DNA of 64,000 nucleotides from Mimachlamys varia (taxonomy: Eukaryota; Mollusca; Bivalvia; Pectinida; Pectinidae). The notes below the pieces were generated by a model. The model was not told the DNA's origin and did not search any database. It was given only the letters and a program-made list of their open reading frames with translations. The position numbers and the translations under genes were made by a program. How positions within the stretch are numbered: position 1 is the stretch's first letter; each line of letters begins with the position of its first letter. The stretch covers positions 33,175,426 through 33,239,425 of the forward strand of contig OX392534.1 in NCBI GenBank assembly GCA_947623455.1, in the 5' to 3' direction. Shown here in pieces: positions 13,716-26,600 of the stretch.

Positions 13716-13912
13716 CTGAAACAAAGTGTTTATCACAAAAACCTTTGTAATAGAAAACATGCTCATTCTCACTATACACAAAAAATGATGGAAACAGTTA
13801 CTACGCTTCCATTTACATTTTCTAACATTGAAAATATTCCAACAAGCACAAGCTATACCATATAAATATTGATAACTATACATGTCTACTTTGATGTCTT
13901 GTTCGTCACTGG

Positions 13913-14629
13913 TCAGCCGGCTACCTCAGCTTGAGGTGGCACCCAGACTATCGTGGGTTGTGGAATACTGGCCTGTGACGTAATTTGCGGAGCAGGGGGA
14001 GCACACACTGGTACAGAGGCAGCTGATACACTGGCTGGAGCGGGTGCTGACGGCGCCTTCTCCATCTGAACAGGCGGGGACGAAATGGTGACCTGTTTTA
14101 CTGGTTGCGGAGCCTCTCTTGGGGGAGGTGGATGGGGAACAAATGACGTGGTTGCTGTAGCTTCTGGAACTCTAGATTTCCCATTACTGCTTGATGCTCC
14201 AGTATTAGCACTCTGCCAGATCATGCACGACGCAACGGATTCTCTCCCGCTCGATTTCGCTGACATGGCTCTATTTTTCCTGTTTAATAAACTCAGCTGT
14301 AGTGCTTCATTATTTTCAGCAGTGATCAGTTCTTTGTTAGGGTTACTTCTCATATCACCGTGTGAATACCGGTATGATGTTGTCGGAACTCCATCAAACG
14401 AAGTCTTTGGACGTTTCACCATGATCTGGGGTATATTATGGTGTTCCTGTCGCTCTACTCTGATCGTTGATGAACATTTGGTGATTTCTGTCTTCTTGTT
14501 CTTAAAGTCAACTTTGTATGTTGAAACAAGAGGCCGTGCCCTTTCGATGTACTCCTTTTCAGGCATCCATGTGATGAAATCCCGCTTGAAATTATATGTT
14601 TCATTTGGAACTCTTTTTCTTCCCAACCC
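13913..14629 (-). CDS. Gene 1 last coding exon (238 aa)
   Basis: The acceptor reads tttacag before GGG TTG GGA (GLGRKRVP). The frame stays open for 238 codons to TGA at 13913-13915. This exon is noticeably more GC-rich than its surroundings, which supports coding. Its 3' half encodes PHPPPPREAP and similar Pro/Ala/Ser stretches. The plus-strand open frame over 14085-14708 is its shadow. Confidence 0.8.
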   Translation of the reverse strand, partial: GLGRKRVPNETYNFKRDFITWMPEKEYIERARPLVSTYKVDFKNKKTEITKCSSTIRVERQEHHNIPQIMVKRPKTSFDGVPTTSYRYSHGDMRSNPNKELITAENNEALQLSLLNRKNRAMSAKSSGRESVASCMIWQSANTGASSSNGKSRVPEATATTSFVPHPPPPREAPQPVKQVTISSPPVQMEKAPSAPAPASVSAASVPVCAPPAPQITSQASIPQPTIVWVPPQAEVAG

Positions 14630-17600
14630 CTGTAAATTTAAACACACAAACCAATTGTTAAAAATTGCTCATTTAAAGGCAATATCTGGTATGCTACCTT
14701 ACCAGTAATTTGAAATGTCACTTTGACAGAACTTCACATATTTTTTTTTTTTTTTGGGGGGGGGGGGGGTGTTCAAATTGGTTTTTATTATCCCAGCAAT
14801 TTAGAGGGATGCCAGCGTTGGGACTCTGGTTTCACCCCTCTTACAATATGTAGCCTCTCACAGGAAGTCTCTCTTACGTCTTCCACTCGTACATGTTCAT
14901 TTCGTCACATTTACTTGTTTTTCAAACACCATTCATACTCAAGCATTACCTTTAGTATTCATATATAAAGCAACATGTACTGTAAAAACTTAATTACATG
15001 ATGATGAGCACTTTGTGAATTGGCTTATGAAAAATAAGAAAGACACAGAAAAACTCTGTAATTGCTAACAATTTTTAAGATTTCAAGTTATGAATATAAA
15101 TAAATAGTGGAAATCTAGATAATATGAATACTTATATATATAATATGAATACTTCAAAATGAAGGGGAATTAAAAAAGGTCATCATTTGTTTTCTATTGG
15201 TATCTCTCCATTGTTATGCAATACAATTTATAACAAATGATCTGGACAAGATTCAGAAAAATATATAAATTAATCTTTACCTGTTCAAAATATAGAGCGT
15301 CATTCAAGAAGGACTCCCTGTTGTCATGGTGAGAGAACACATGTCTTGGTGTTGGTTGCTGAAAAGAAAGAGAAAGTTATATTTTTTCCACACTTTCTTA
15401 AAATGTCTATGTGGGGTCACAATAAAAATATAAACCATATCATACATTTATCATTTATGTAACTAGATAACATATACACTTGAAGTCTAACACACATCAC
15501 AGGTATGTTTTATACTAGGAATTATCAATTTCTTAGTACATATCTCAGGTATATAATGTCAAAAGGTAGCAATACAGCTACATGTATAAGCATACACTTT
15601 TAAAGCCAACACAAAATTACAGTACCATTTACATAATACTACTGTAAACCTTTCATCCACTCTTTTGCTTTAACAATTTCAATGTATGTATTTAGCACTT
15701 TATTAAGGATATCAAGTTGAGGTCAGTCCGAGGGTTCATTGAGGATAAGTGCTGAGTTATGGGTTTGCTTCACTCAAATTCATGTTTATGTTGAGACCCT
15801 TGAAATTAGACAGGTGTGACACTACGTAATAAATCTACATTTGATTTTAAGACTTTAACATTTTAGATTCAAAGACAACTACTATCAGTTTTCAAACGTT
15901 GGCGAAGTTTTGCCTGTTTAGACAGGTGTGCTACTAGGTAATAAATCTACCATTGATTTTAAGGCTATAAAGGTTAAGATTCAAAGACAACTACTATCAG
16001 TTTTCAAACGTTGGCGAAGTTTTGCTGGTTTACTATTCTGTATTATTGCTATACCTTCTCGCTTAAAATGTAAGTTACCCGACTCCATCATTCATCTTAA
16101 CAACAAAACAAAGTACGACTCTTTGATGATGCAATTAAAGCACAACAAGCGGAACTTTATAATGCTGAAATATAAAGATAAAAAATATAAAAATAAAATG
16201 AGATAGGACTGCTGGTTTTAGATTTACCATTCAGGCTCATTTTCTCGTAACAATGAGGCTTTCGTTACTACTGAACAATTAGATGTTATATTTTATAATG
16301 CATAACTGCCAAAAAAAAAATGTATAAAAATTGGACTGAAGTCAAATACGTATACAGTTTTACTTGCACCAATAAAATATAGCTGTTATGCAAATTCTTC
16401 ATGTCATACTTTAAAATGAAATCTATCAGAGTAGTCACAGGTGTTTAGGCTGAAAATTGTATTCATTTTGTATTTTGCAAGGCAAGAGTATCTCAGCATG
16501 CATGCACTCATATGATATTTAATTTACCTCCACTGAAGGAGATTTCTAATTTGATCATTGTTTTTTTTTTCTGGAGATTAGAGTTGCTTGCCTGTTTCTC
16601 TAGCAAATGAAATTTAAACCATACTTTCTTAGCTTCATGCATGAGTATATACATTGGATATGATTTGATCTTTCGTTGTCTTAGTAATAATTCAAAGAGC
16701 TAAACCAAATATTCTAACTCCATATTGCATAATCTCTTGCAGTCTTGAACTGTGCAACAAAATGATCTCATACCTGCCTACATTAAACATTGGAATGATT
16801 GTAGTCATAAAAAAGTGTCAGCTGGACCCCCTCCTTTGAAAATCCAGCATCCGCGCCTGTCCTTGTCTCAGAAGGTTTGGAGGTTTAATACAGGTTAATT
16901 TAAGTTATTTAGCTGAAAGTTTTGTGACATTGACTATAACACTGAGTTTGTATATTACTGTACACTGGTGAAATGTTGTATCACATACACATATACAAAA
17001 TGCGCTTGTAAGGTGACCGATTTACGACATGAATAAACTATAACTTTTACCAAATATTACGTATCTTTACAGCAATTGTGCAACAGCTTTCTTAAGTTTG
17101 TATGGTAGTAAAACAAATTAACATAATCTTTATGCGATAGAAAATTTGTGGGACACTCTGGTTTAACTTAAAACTAATAAAATCATCAAAACTGTCATAT
17201 TTCCTGGTGCTGAAATCTGATTTATGGGCTATGTGTCAAGAACAGAAAATTACATCGATTAAAGAAAACCAAATCCATAAATTATATTTTTTGAATTAAG
17301 TTTGTCTGCATTCCAAATTAAACTTAAGAATGAAAGAGATAAATTTTTACTTCAAAAAATACATTTGTATTTACGAACTAATAATAACATTAAAGCTTTT
17401 ACAGGTTTAAAACTTGAATGTCCATTACTTTTTTTCAGTTTTAGTAATGTCCTATTTCCCTTGATTTATGATATGTTCAAAATATTTTTTGCCCATTTTA
17501 GGTGATGTATATGTCATAAAACATGCATAAAAGTGATATGCATGTTTGCATGTTTTGTAGTAAAATCAGTGTTTATTTCATATCTGATATGAAAACAATA

Positions 17601-20600
17601 TTTAAGAATTTTCTGAATGGACATCTTTCATAATGGCGATATCACATGGGCAAATTTACAATCTGCTGTATAATTTGTGAAGTTTTGAATTCAAATTTTC
17701 CAAGTGATGCGATATTTCTCAGTATATACATATCCTACATAATGATATCACTATATCCAGTGTCCTTTTTTTTCTCTAAACTGTCATTCAAATGCTATGA
17801 ATAATGTAATTTTACTGATATCAAAATAAGCGAGATTTTGAAACTGTCAATCATCTAAAACTCATTCATCCCTGAAATTTCAAAGTGAAATATTCCAACC
17901 TTTGAATAAGACGAGACCAACTGTGTTTTCAGTGGGGGATGAGATGGAGACAGGCACATAGCAAGGGAGGTTACTCTTATGAGAAATAAAAAAAACCTGT
18001 AATGAAATTCATGGTATCAAATAATGACTTACATTTTGTTAAAAATGTAATTTTATTTTTCAATAATGATGTTATTGCATTTACAGGAAATACCAAAATA
18101 ATTTTGAGCCCAACAATATTTTTTAGACTGGGGAGTACAAATATTGTGTATACCTGAGTATACAAAAATGAACCCAATTAATACTTTGGGGCATAAATTT
18201 AGATTAATTATTGGGGAAGTGAAAATGTTCTAGGTGTGAGCTTTTTTTAATTTTGCATTCATCAGAACAACGGAATAATGACGGATGGTCACACAATACA
18301 GATGTTTTTAGAACTTAAAACTAACAAACTTAGAAACTATGGTTCCCAAACCTATGATTTGGGTGAGGTTGAGATTTTTTTTTTTTTTTTTGCTTCATGT
18401 TAAGCTAGTGTATACTTAAAGCTTGCTTCATGTTAAGCTAGTGTATACTTAAAGCTGACAATGCAAATTCAAAAGCTTTCTTGTTGATATTTAAAAAAAA
18501 AACAGCGAAGTTAAAATTTTAGAAATCTTCTGAGATGCCCCCTTACAGGTTACTAAGAAATGTCAGACATTTTAGTTTTTGCCTCGCTTGGAAACGATAG
18601 TCGGCTTCCTTGGGTATAAAAGGCAACCAGGTCGTCAAACCGGTTCTCAATGTTGTGATGAAACCGCACAGCGACACTTCTATAGACCTAGCCATCACAT
18701 ACTTTCTGATTTTCTTTCTTACGATATTTGCGATCAGTATCTGAAGAACATTAACATGGATATTGAAAGTGTTATTATTACGATATTTTACAATATGAGC
18801 AAAATAAAAAAAAACCATTAGATTACACCAAAATTCGTGCGAATAAAAAACAAGTACATGAATGGCAACTGATAAACATACCTTGATATTCAAATGGAAT
18901 ATCATGTCGCTAAGAGTAATCAGTTCCTGTGTGATAAACATTGCTATAACATCCATTTTTTTCAATCAAAATAAGTTCCCCTCACTCGCATGTGATCGTG
19001 TTTTACATAATCAAGACTATGTTCGCGTGTTGCACTACATTTTCATTACAAGCGCTTCAGTGGCAAGGCGTAATATTATAGGTAGTATTAGGAGCGAGTA
19101 CATATTCTGTTCAGTCGAACGTTTCGCTCTGCTTCCGAATGTAAAATCAACATGTCGATGTCCATTACGTATACATAGGTGAAGGGACATTTATGGTGTT
19201 TTCAGTTCCATTTCTTTTTTTTTTGCTTTCGCACACGATTTATAATGGTGTCTGAGAGAGTGACCATCTTCACGTAACTTCAACTTCAAGGTAGGTGTGT
19301 GTTGGTCATTCCAGTTTTGTAACTCCAGTGTCACCTGTTGTGTCTGCAGGTGTGTTGCATTTTGCACGGCCAGTGTTCATGTAAAAATTAGTTTGATAGG
19401 CTGGGTGCCTTTTATACCCAGGGAGGCCAACTCTCGTTTCCAAGCAAAGGCAAAAACTAAAATGTCTGCCTCTCCTTAGTAACCTGTAAGGGGGCATCTC
19501 AGAAGCTTTCTAAAATATTATTTTGCGTATTTTTTTTTAATCTCAACAAAAAAGCTTTTTAACTTGCATTGTCAGCTTTAAAATGTAAAATTGTACACCA
19601 CATCATTATTGCTTTAATATCAAAAAAGTTAATTTCTTAATGCATTACTATCCATTAACAGATTAGCGGATCCCCATGACAGTAGTTATAGTAACGTTAC
19701 CATGTAAATTAAATTGTCCCATGCTGAAATTATCTTTTAATTTTAGCTGTAAGTTTTAATTGAGAGTGTTGCAGATGAAGTTTTAACCTGTAGGGCAAAG
19801 GACAAAGTTGTAAATACAGATTAACCTGTCTATTAAACCAGATGTCACCGGGACCAACATGTTTTGGCCAGTTTACACAAATGTCTGGTTTGTAAAGGTA
19901 GGATATAAGATAATAGGAAAATATATGGAACCAAACAGTAAGGTCGGAAGATAAAAGGGAAATATATCGGACCAAACAGTCTGGTTTGTAGAGGTAGAAT
20001 ATAAGAATAAAAGGGAGATATTGGACCTAACAGTAAGGTTGGAATAGACAGGGTTTTCGATAGAGGGGGGTCAGGTTTGACAAGATTCTGTGTAAACAAG
20101 ATAATTCAACGAATTACAGTCCCCCACCGGGTTGTTATCTCGAGATCCAATAGCAATGAGTGTGAATCTCGAGATGCAATAAGGTCATGTATTTTCTTCA
20201 ATGTATTGAAAGGTGAAGATGTAGTTTACAGAGACCCGCTTCTATACAGGAACCATCCCATTCTCACTAAATACATGTACACTGTAGGTATACTCTATAA
20301 ATGATCTCTATATAAAGGACACAAGTCTATGAAGGACACCTTTAGTTTTTCTATTGGGTATCCTTTATAGACAGGTTTTACTGCAATAGACACGAAATTG
20401 TAATAATAATAACAAGATGTTGTTTGTTATGCTTACATTGAATTCAACAGTACTGTATATTGATTAAATGGTGATCTGAGAAGAACACAGGTTTGTTTGT
20501 CACTGGGAATAATTTGGATGAGAAGACCAAGTCAAGAATTCCTCCAAGGCAATGGGTAGGCGTGGTCAGTTGTTGGTGAAGTTTACAAGATTTTTGAAGG

Positions 20601-23600
20601 CTGTCCATCTTTGCGAAGTCCATGTTGAAATCTCCAACAACAAGAATGTTTGTACACTTATGTAACTTTGCTTGTGTTGTGCATAGCTTGAATAACTGTC
20701 GAAATAAATGTCACAGTGACCCAGTTTTGGTACACGACACACCATCTTCCCACGGGGAACCATACTACCAAGTATTAAGTTCTAGTGCTTTATAGTGTAG
20801 GAGATAGAGCCCGGACAAGGTATTTGTGTAACGTAGGTCAGAGGTCAAAATATAGGTCACTGTGACCCGGTTTTGTTACGCGACACACCGACTTCCCATA
20901 GGGAACTATACTACCAAGTACAAAGTTATAATCCTTAATAGTGTAGGAGATAGAGCCCGGACAAACTTTTACTTTAATGTAGGTCAGAGGTCAAAATATA
21001 GCAAAATAAAGGTCACAGTGACCCAGTTTTGGTACGCGACACACCGCCTTCCCACAGAGAACTATACTACCAAGTATAAAGTTCTAATCCTTAATAGTGT
21101 AGGAGATAGAACCTGGACAAATTTTTCTTTCTTTAATGTAGGTCAGAGGTCAAAATATAGGTCACAGTGACCCGGTTTTGGTACGCGACACACCACCTTC
21201 CCACGGGGAACCATACTACCAAGTATTAAGTTCTAGTGCTTTATAGTGTAGGAGTGGAGCCCGGACAAGCTTTTTCTTTAATGTAGGTCAGAGGTCAAAA
21301 TATAGGTCACAGTGACCCGGTTTTTGTACGCGACACACCGCCTTCCCAAAAGGAACCATACTACCAAGTATTAAGTTCTAGTCTTTTATAGTGTAGGAGA
21401 TAGAGCCCGGACAAACTTTTACTTTAATGTAGGTCAGAGGTCAAAATATAGCAAAATAAAGGTCACATTGACCCGGTTTTTGAACGCGACACACTGCCTT
21501 CCCACAGAGAACAATACTACTAAGTATTAATTTCTAGTGCTTTATAGTGTAGGAGATAGAGCCCGGACAAGCTTTTTCTTTAATGTAGGTCAGAGGTCAA
21601 AATATAGGTCACTGTGACCCGGTTTTTATACGCGACACACCGCCTTCCCACAAGGAACCATACTACCAAGTATTAAGTTCTAGTGCTTTATAGTGTAGGA
21701 GATAGAGCCTGGACAAGCTTTTTCTTTAATGTAGGTCAGAGGTCAAAATATAGGTCACTGTGACCCGGTTTTTGTACGCGACACACCGCCTTCCCACAAG
21801 GAACCATACTACTAAGTATTAAGCTCTAGTGCTTTATAGTGTAGGAGATTAGAGCCCGGACAAGCTTTTTCTTTAATGTAGGTCAGAGGTCAAAATATAG
21901 GTCACAGTGACCCGGTTTTTGTACGCGACACACCGCCTTCCCAAAAGGAACCATACTACCAAGTATTAAGTTCTAGTCTTTTATAGTGTAGGAGATAGAG
22001 CCCGGACAAACTTTTACTTTAATGTAGGTCAGAGGTCAAAATATAGCAAAATAAAGGTCACATTGACCCGGTTTTTGTACGCGACACACTGCCTTCCCAC
22101 AGAGAACAATACTACTAAGTATTAATTTCTAGTGCTTTATAGTGTAGGAGATAGAGCCCGGACAAGCTTTTTCTTTAATGTAGGTCAGAGGTCAAAATAT
22201 AGGTCACTGTGACCCGGTTTTTATACGCGACACACCGCCTTCCCACAAGGAACCATACTACCAAGTATTAAGTTCTAGTGCTTTATAGTGTAGGAGATAG
22301 AGCCCGGACAAGCTTTTTCTTTAATGTAGGTCAGAGGTCAAAATATAGGTCACTGTGACCCGGTTTTTGTACGCGACACACCGCCTTTCCACAAGGAACA
22401 ATACTACTAAGTATTAAGCTCTAGTGCTTTATAGTGTAGGAGATAGAGCCCGGACAAGCTTTTTCTTTAATGTAGGTCAGAGGTCAAAATATAGGTCACA
22501 GTGACCCGGTTTTTGTATGCGACACACCGCCTTCCCACAGGGAACCCACACACTTAGTATGAAGTTCCAGTGTCTTATAGTATGGGAGATAGAGCCCGGA
22601 CAAATAGTGTGCGGAAGGACGGACGGACGGACGGACACAACGCAAACCTATAGTCCCCCCCGGATTCCGGTGGGGGACTAACAAAGAAAGTTTAGATATT
22701 TTTAGTACTTTTCCCATGATAGTAAGACATTGAAATACTTGTATTTGGCTTTAAAGTGTAACGCTGTGTTGAATTAATGTTAATTTCCATATATTTTGTC
22801 AGATGTGATATTTTGTACATAAAGATTGAAAATGTGATTAGGTTGAATTTTAAATATGCTTATCAATGTCACGGGTATCAAACCTGTCACAGAAACCAAT
22901 TAATGCTTAAAGTGCAATATTTGCATAAAACTGTCATAATGCAAGTGGTTTACCTTTGGGATATGGTGATCAGTTTGAGCCCATGATATTTCTTGGGTTT
23001 ATTTTTTAACTTTGAATTACTTAGTATTAAAACAAGACATACATTTTTAAAAATCCGGATCCTCAAACAAGAATAGCAAACTTCTTGGTCTATAACATTT
23101 ATAATTTAAATATTTCAAATATTTTCTATATAAAATACAAAACAATAGTTTGAAACACTACTTGGATAACTTAAATATTAAAAACGTAATATCTTAATTT
23201 TTTTTACAAATCTTCTGCATATGCTCATTATAATGTCTTTTCAAACCAAAAGTGAGAAAGTGCAAGTCTGTGAGGCTTACAGTTAAGTCTGAAAGGTATA
23301 TAGCTTACAGTTAAGTCTGAAGGAGTAAGATTACAGTAAAGTCTGAAAGGTATATAGCTTACAGTTAAGTCTGAAAGGTAAATAGCTTACAGTAAGCTTA
23401 CAGTAAGCTTTACAGTTAAGTCTGAAAGGTATTTAGCTTACAGTTAAGTCTGAAAGGTATTTAGCTTACAGTTAAGTCTGAAGGGTATATAGCTTACAGT
23501 TAAGTCTGAAGGATCTATGGCTTACAGTTAATTCTGAAGGGTCTATGGCTTACAGTTAAGTCTGAAGGGTATATAGCTTACAGTTAAGTCTGAAGGATCT

Positions 23601-26600
23601 ATGGCTTACAGTTAAGTCTGAAGGGTCTTTAGCTTACATTTAAGTCTGAAAGGTCTATGACTAACAGTTAAGTCTGAAGGGTCTTTAGCTTACAGTTAAG
23701 TCTAAAGGGTCTATGACTTACAGTGAAGTCTGAAGGGTTTTTAGCTTATATTTAAGTCTGAAAGGTCTATGACTTACAGTTAAGTCTGATGGGTCTTTAG
23801 CTTACATTAAAGTCTGAAAGGTATATGACTTACAGTTAAGTCTGAAGGGTCTTTAGCTTACAGTTAAGTCTAAAGGGTCTATGACTTATAGTTAAGTCTG
23901 GAGGGTCTATGGCGTACAGTTAAGTCTGAAAGGTCTATAGCTTACAGTTAAGTCTGAAGTGGCTATAGCTTACAGTTAAGTCTGAAGTGGCTATATCTTA
24001 CAGTTAATTCTGAAGGGTATATAGCTTACAATTAAGTCTGAAGTGGCTATAGCTTACAGTTAAGTCTGAAGTGGCTATGGCTCACAGTTAAGTCTGAAGA
24101 GGCTATATATGGCTCACAGTTAAGTCTGAAGAGGCTATGGCTCACAGTTAAGACTGAAGTGGCTATAGCTTACAGTTAAGACTGAAGTGGCTATGGCTCA
24201 CAGTTAAGTCTGAAGAGGCTATGGCTCACAGTTAATTCTGAAGGGTCTATAGCTTACAGTTAAGTCTGAAGAGGCTATGGCTCACAGTTAAGACTGAAGT
24301 GGCTATAGCTTACAGTTAAAACTGAAGTGGCTATGGCTCACAGTTAAGTCTGAAGAGGCTATGGCTCACAGTTAAGTCTGAAGTGGCTACGGCTCACAGT
24401 TAAGACTGAAGTGGCTATGGCTCACAGTTAAGTCTGAAGGGTCTATAGCTTACATTTAAGTCTGAAGGGTCTATAGCTCAGTTAAGTCTGAAGGGTCTAT
24501 ACCTCACAGTTTAGTCTGAAGGGTATATAGCTTACAGTTAAGTCTGAAGTGGCTATAGCTTACAGTTAAGTCTGAAGGGTCTATAGCTCACAGTTAAGTC
24601 TGAAGGGTATATAGCTTATAGTTAAGTCTGAAGGGTCTATAGCTCAGTTAAGTCTGAAGGGTCTATAGCTCACAGTTAAGTCTGAAGGGTCTTTAGCTTA
24701 CAGTTAAGTCTAAAGGGTCTATGGCTTACAGTGAAGTCTGAAGGGTCTTTAGCTTACATTTAAGTCTGAAAGGTCTATGACTTACAGTTAAGTCTGAAGG
24801 GTCTTTAGCTTACATTTAAGTCTGAAAGGTATATGACTTACATTTAAGTCTGAAAGATCTATGGCTTATAGTTAAGTCTGGAGGGTCTATGGCGTACAGT
24901 TAATTCTGGAGGGTCTTTGACTTACAGTTAAATCTAAAGGGTCTATAGCTCACAGTTAAGTCTGAAGGGTCTATAGCTTACAGTTAAGTCTGAAGGGTCT
25001 ATAGCTTACAGTTAAGTCTGAAGGAGTAAAGCTTACAGTTAAGTCTGAAAGGTCTATAGCTTACAGTTAAGTCTGAAGGAGTAAAGCTTACAGTTAAGTC
25101 TGAAAGGTATATAGCTCACAGTTAAATCTAAAGGGTCTATAGCTTACAGTTAAGTCGGAAAGGTATTTAGCTTACAGTTAAGACTGAAGGGTCTATAGCT
25201 TACAGTTAAGTCTGAAGTGGCTATAGCTTACAGTTAAGACTGAAGGGTCTATAGCTTACAGTTAAGACTGAAGTGGCTATGGCTCACAGTTAAGTCTGAA
25301 GTGGCTATGGCTCACAGTTAAGTCTGAAGAGGCTATGGCTCACAGTTAAGTCTGAAGAGGCTATGGCTCACAGTTAAGACTGAAGGGTCTATAGCTTACA
25401 GTTAAGTCTGAAGTGGCTATGGCTCACAGTTAAGTCTGAAGAGGCTATGGCTCACAGTTAATTCTGAAGGGTCTATAGCTTACAGTTAAGTCTGAAGAGG
25501 CTATGGTTCACAGTTAAGTCTGAAGTGGCTATGGCTCACAGTTAAGTCTGAAGTGGCTATGGCTCACAGTTAAGTCTGAAGGGTCTATAGCTTACAAAAA
25601 TTGGTGTTATGATGCTTATATAGTGTGTTCAACGTAATAAGCCCACCAACCCCTTAAGTGCTACCCCACTTTTGTTCAGAGAAGGAAGATTGACAAGCTA
25701 ATAAAAATCTACAAAAGCAAAAATGCTTACTTCATTGATCTGCCATTATAATCTTCAGTCTTTCAACCAACGAAAACACACTTTATTTTTAAGATGTCAT
25801 ATGGAAGCTTTTCGTAACTCCTTTTGTTTTATGTAAAGATTATTTTACCCAACCAATTAATGATTTTTATGTGACGTTTCAATGACTAGTATGTTATATA
25901 CCCTGTCACCTTCATCAGACAAATGACCAGCAAAGTATTTGCACTCACAGGTGTAAATTGTGTAAGAGTTGGAAACGACAAATCGGTCGATTTCGTCAAC
26001 GCTGTTAATAAGTATATGTACATTTACAATAGTAAAGTTAAGAAATAGTAAAGTTCACCCGTGAAAACTCCAAAGTGTTGGATAGAGAGAGCAATCTGCT
26101 AAAGCGGCAAATAAAAGAAGCCATCTGGATACGCTGCAGTGAGCCAGTTTTAAATCGAGATGAGGGGGCTCACAGACTCTTGCACCTCCATGACAAAGTC
26201 TTAAACAAAACATAGCTGAATCAAGTCATTTCGCAACAACAACTTTAGTATTGTACATACACCTAACAGCGTAGCTAGACGAAATCTTTAAGAAAAAAAC
26301 AGACCTCTTGTTTAAAATCTACAAACCAAGCTTGCTGAATCATAGTAACTGTTATAACTCACACAGGGAATACTTGACTTTTAGCTACCGTCGTGTGTAT
26401 GGTTATACCTTTGTTACATGTAGGCAGTCAATTAACCAATTTATTTTCATGTAACAGTAGAATTATATACAGTACTACAAAGGGTCTTTGTACTTTTACT
26501 TATATATACACCACATACATCTGAGTGTATATATATATTATTGACTCTTAACATTGCATTCATACAATTATCACTATTATGGTACACTTACTTTCGAAGT

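Noticed and set aside
14085..14708. 207-aa plus-strand frame
   Set aside because: Antisense to gene 1's last exon, whose spliced minus-strand frame is supported by three further in-phase exons.
18543..19182. 140-aa minus and 106-aa plus frames
   Set aside because: Inside the TTAA-bounded TIR element; no transposase motif such as a DDE/D pattern could be seen.
20862..21170. 102-aa plus-strand frame
   Set aside because: Lies wholly in satellite 1 and repeats with the monomer.
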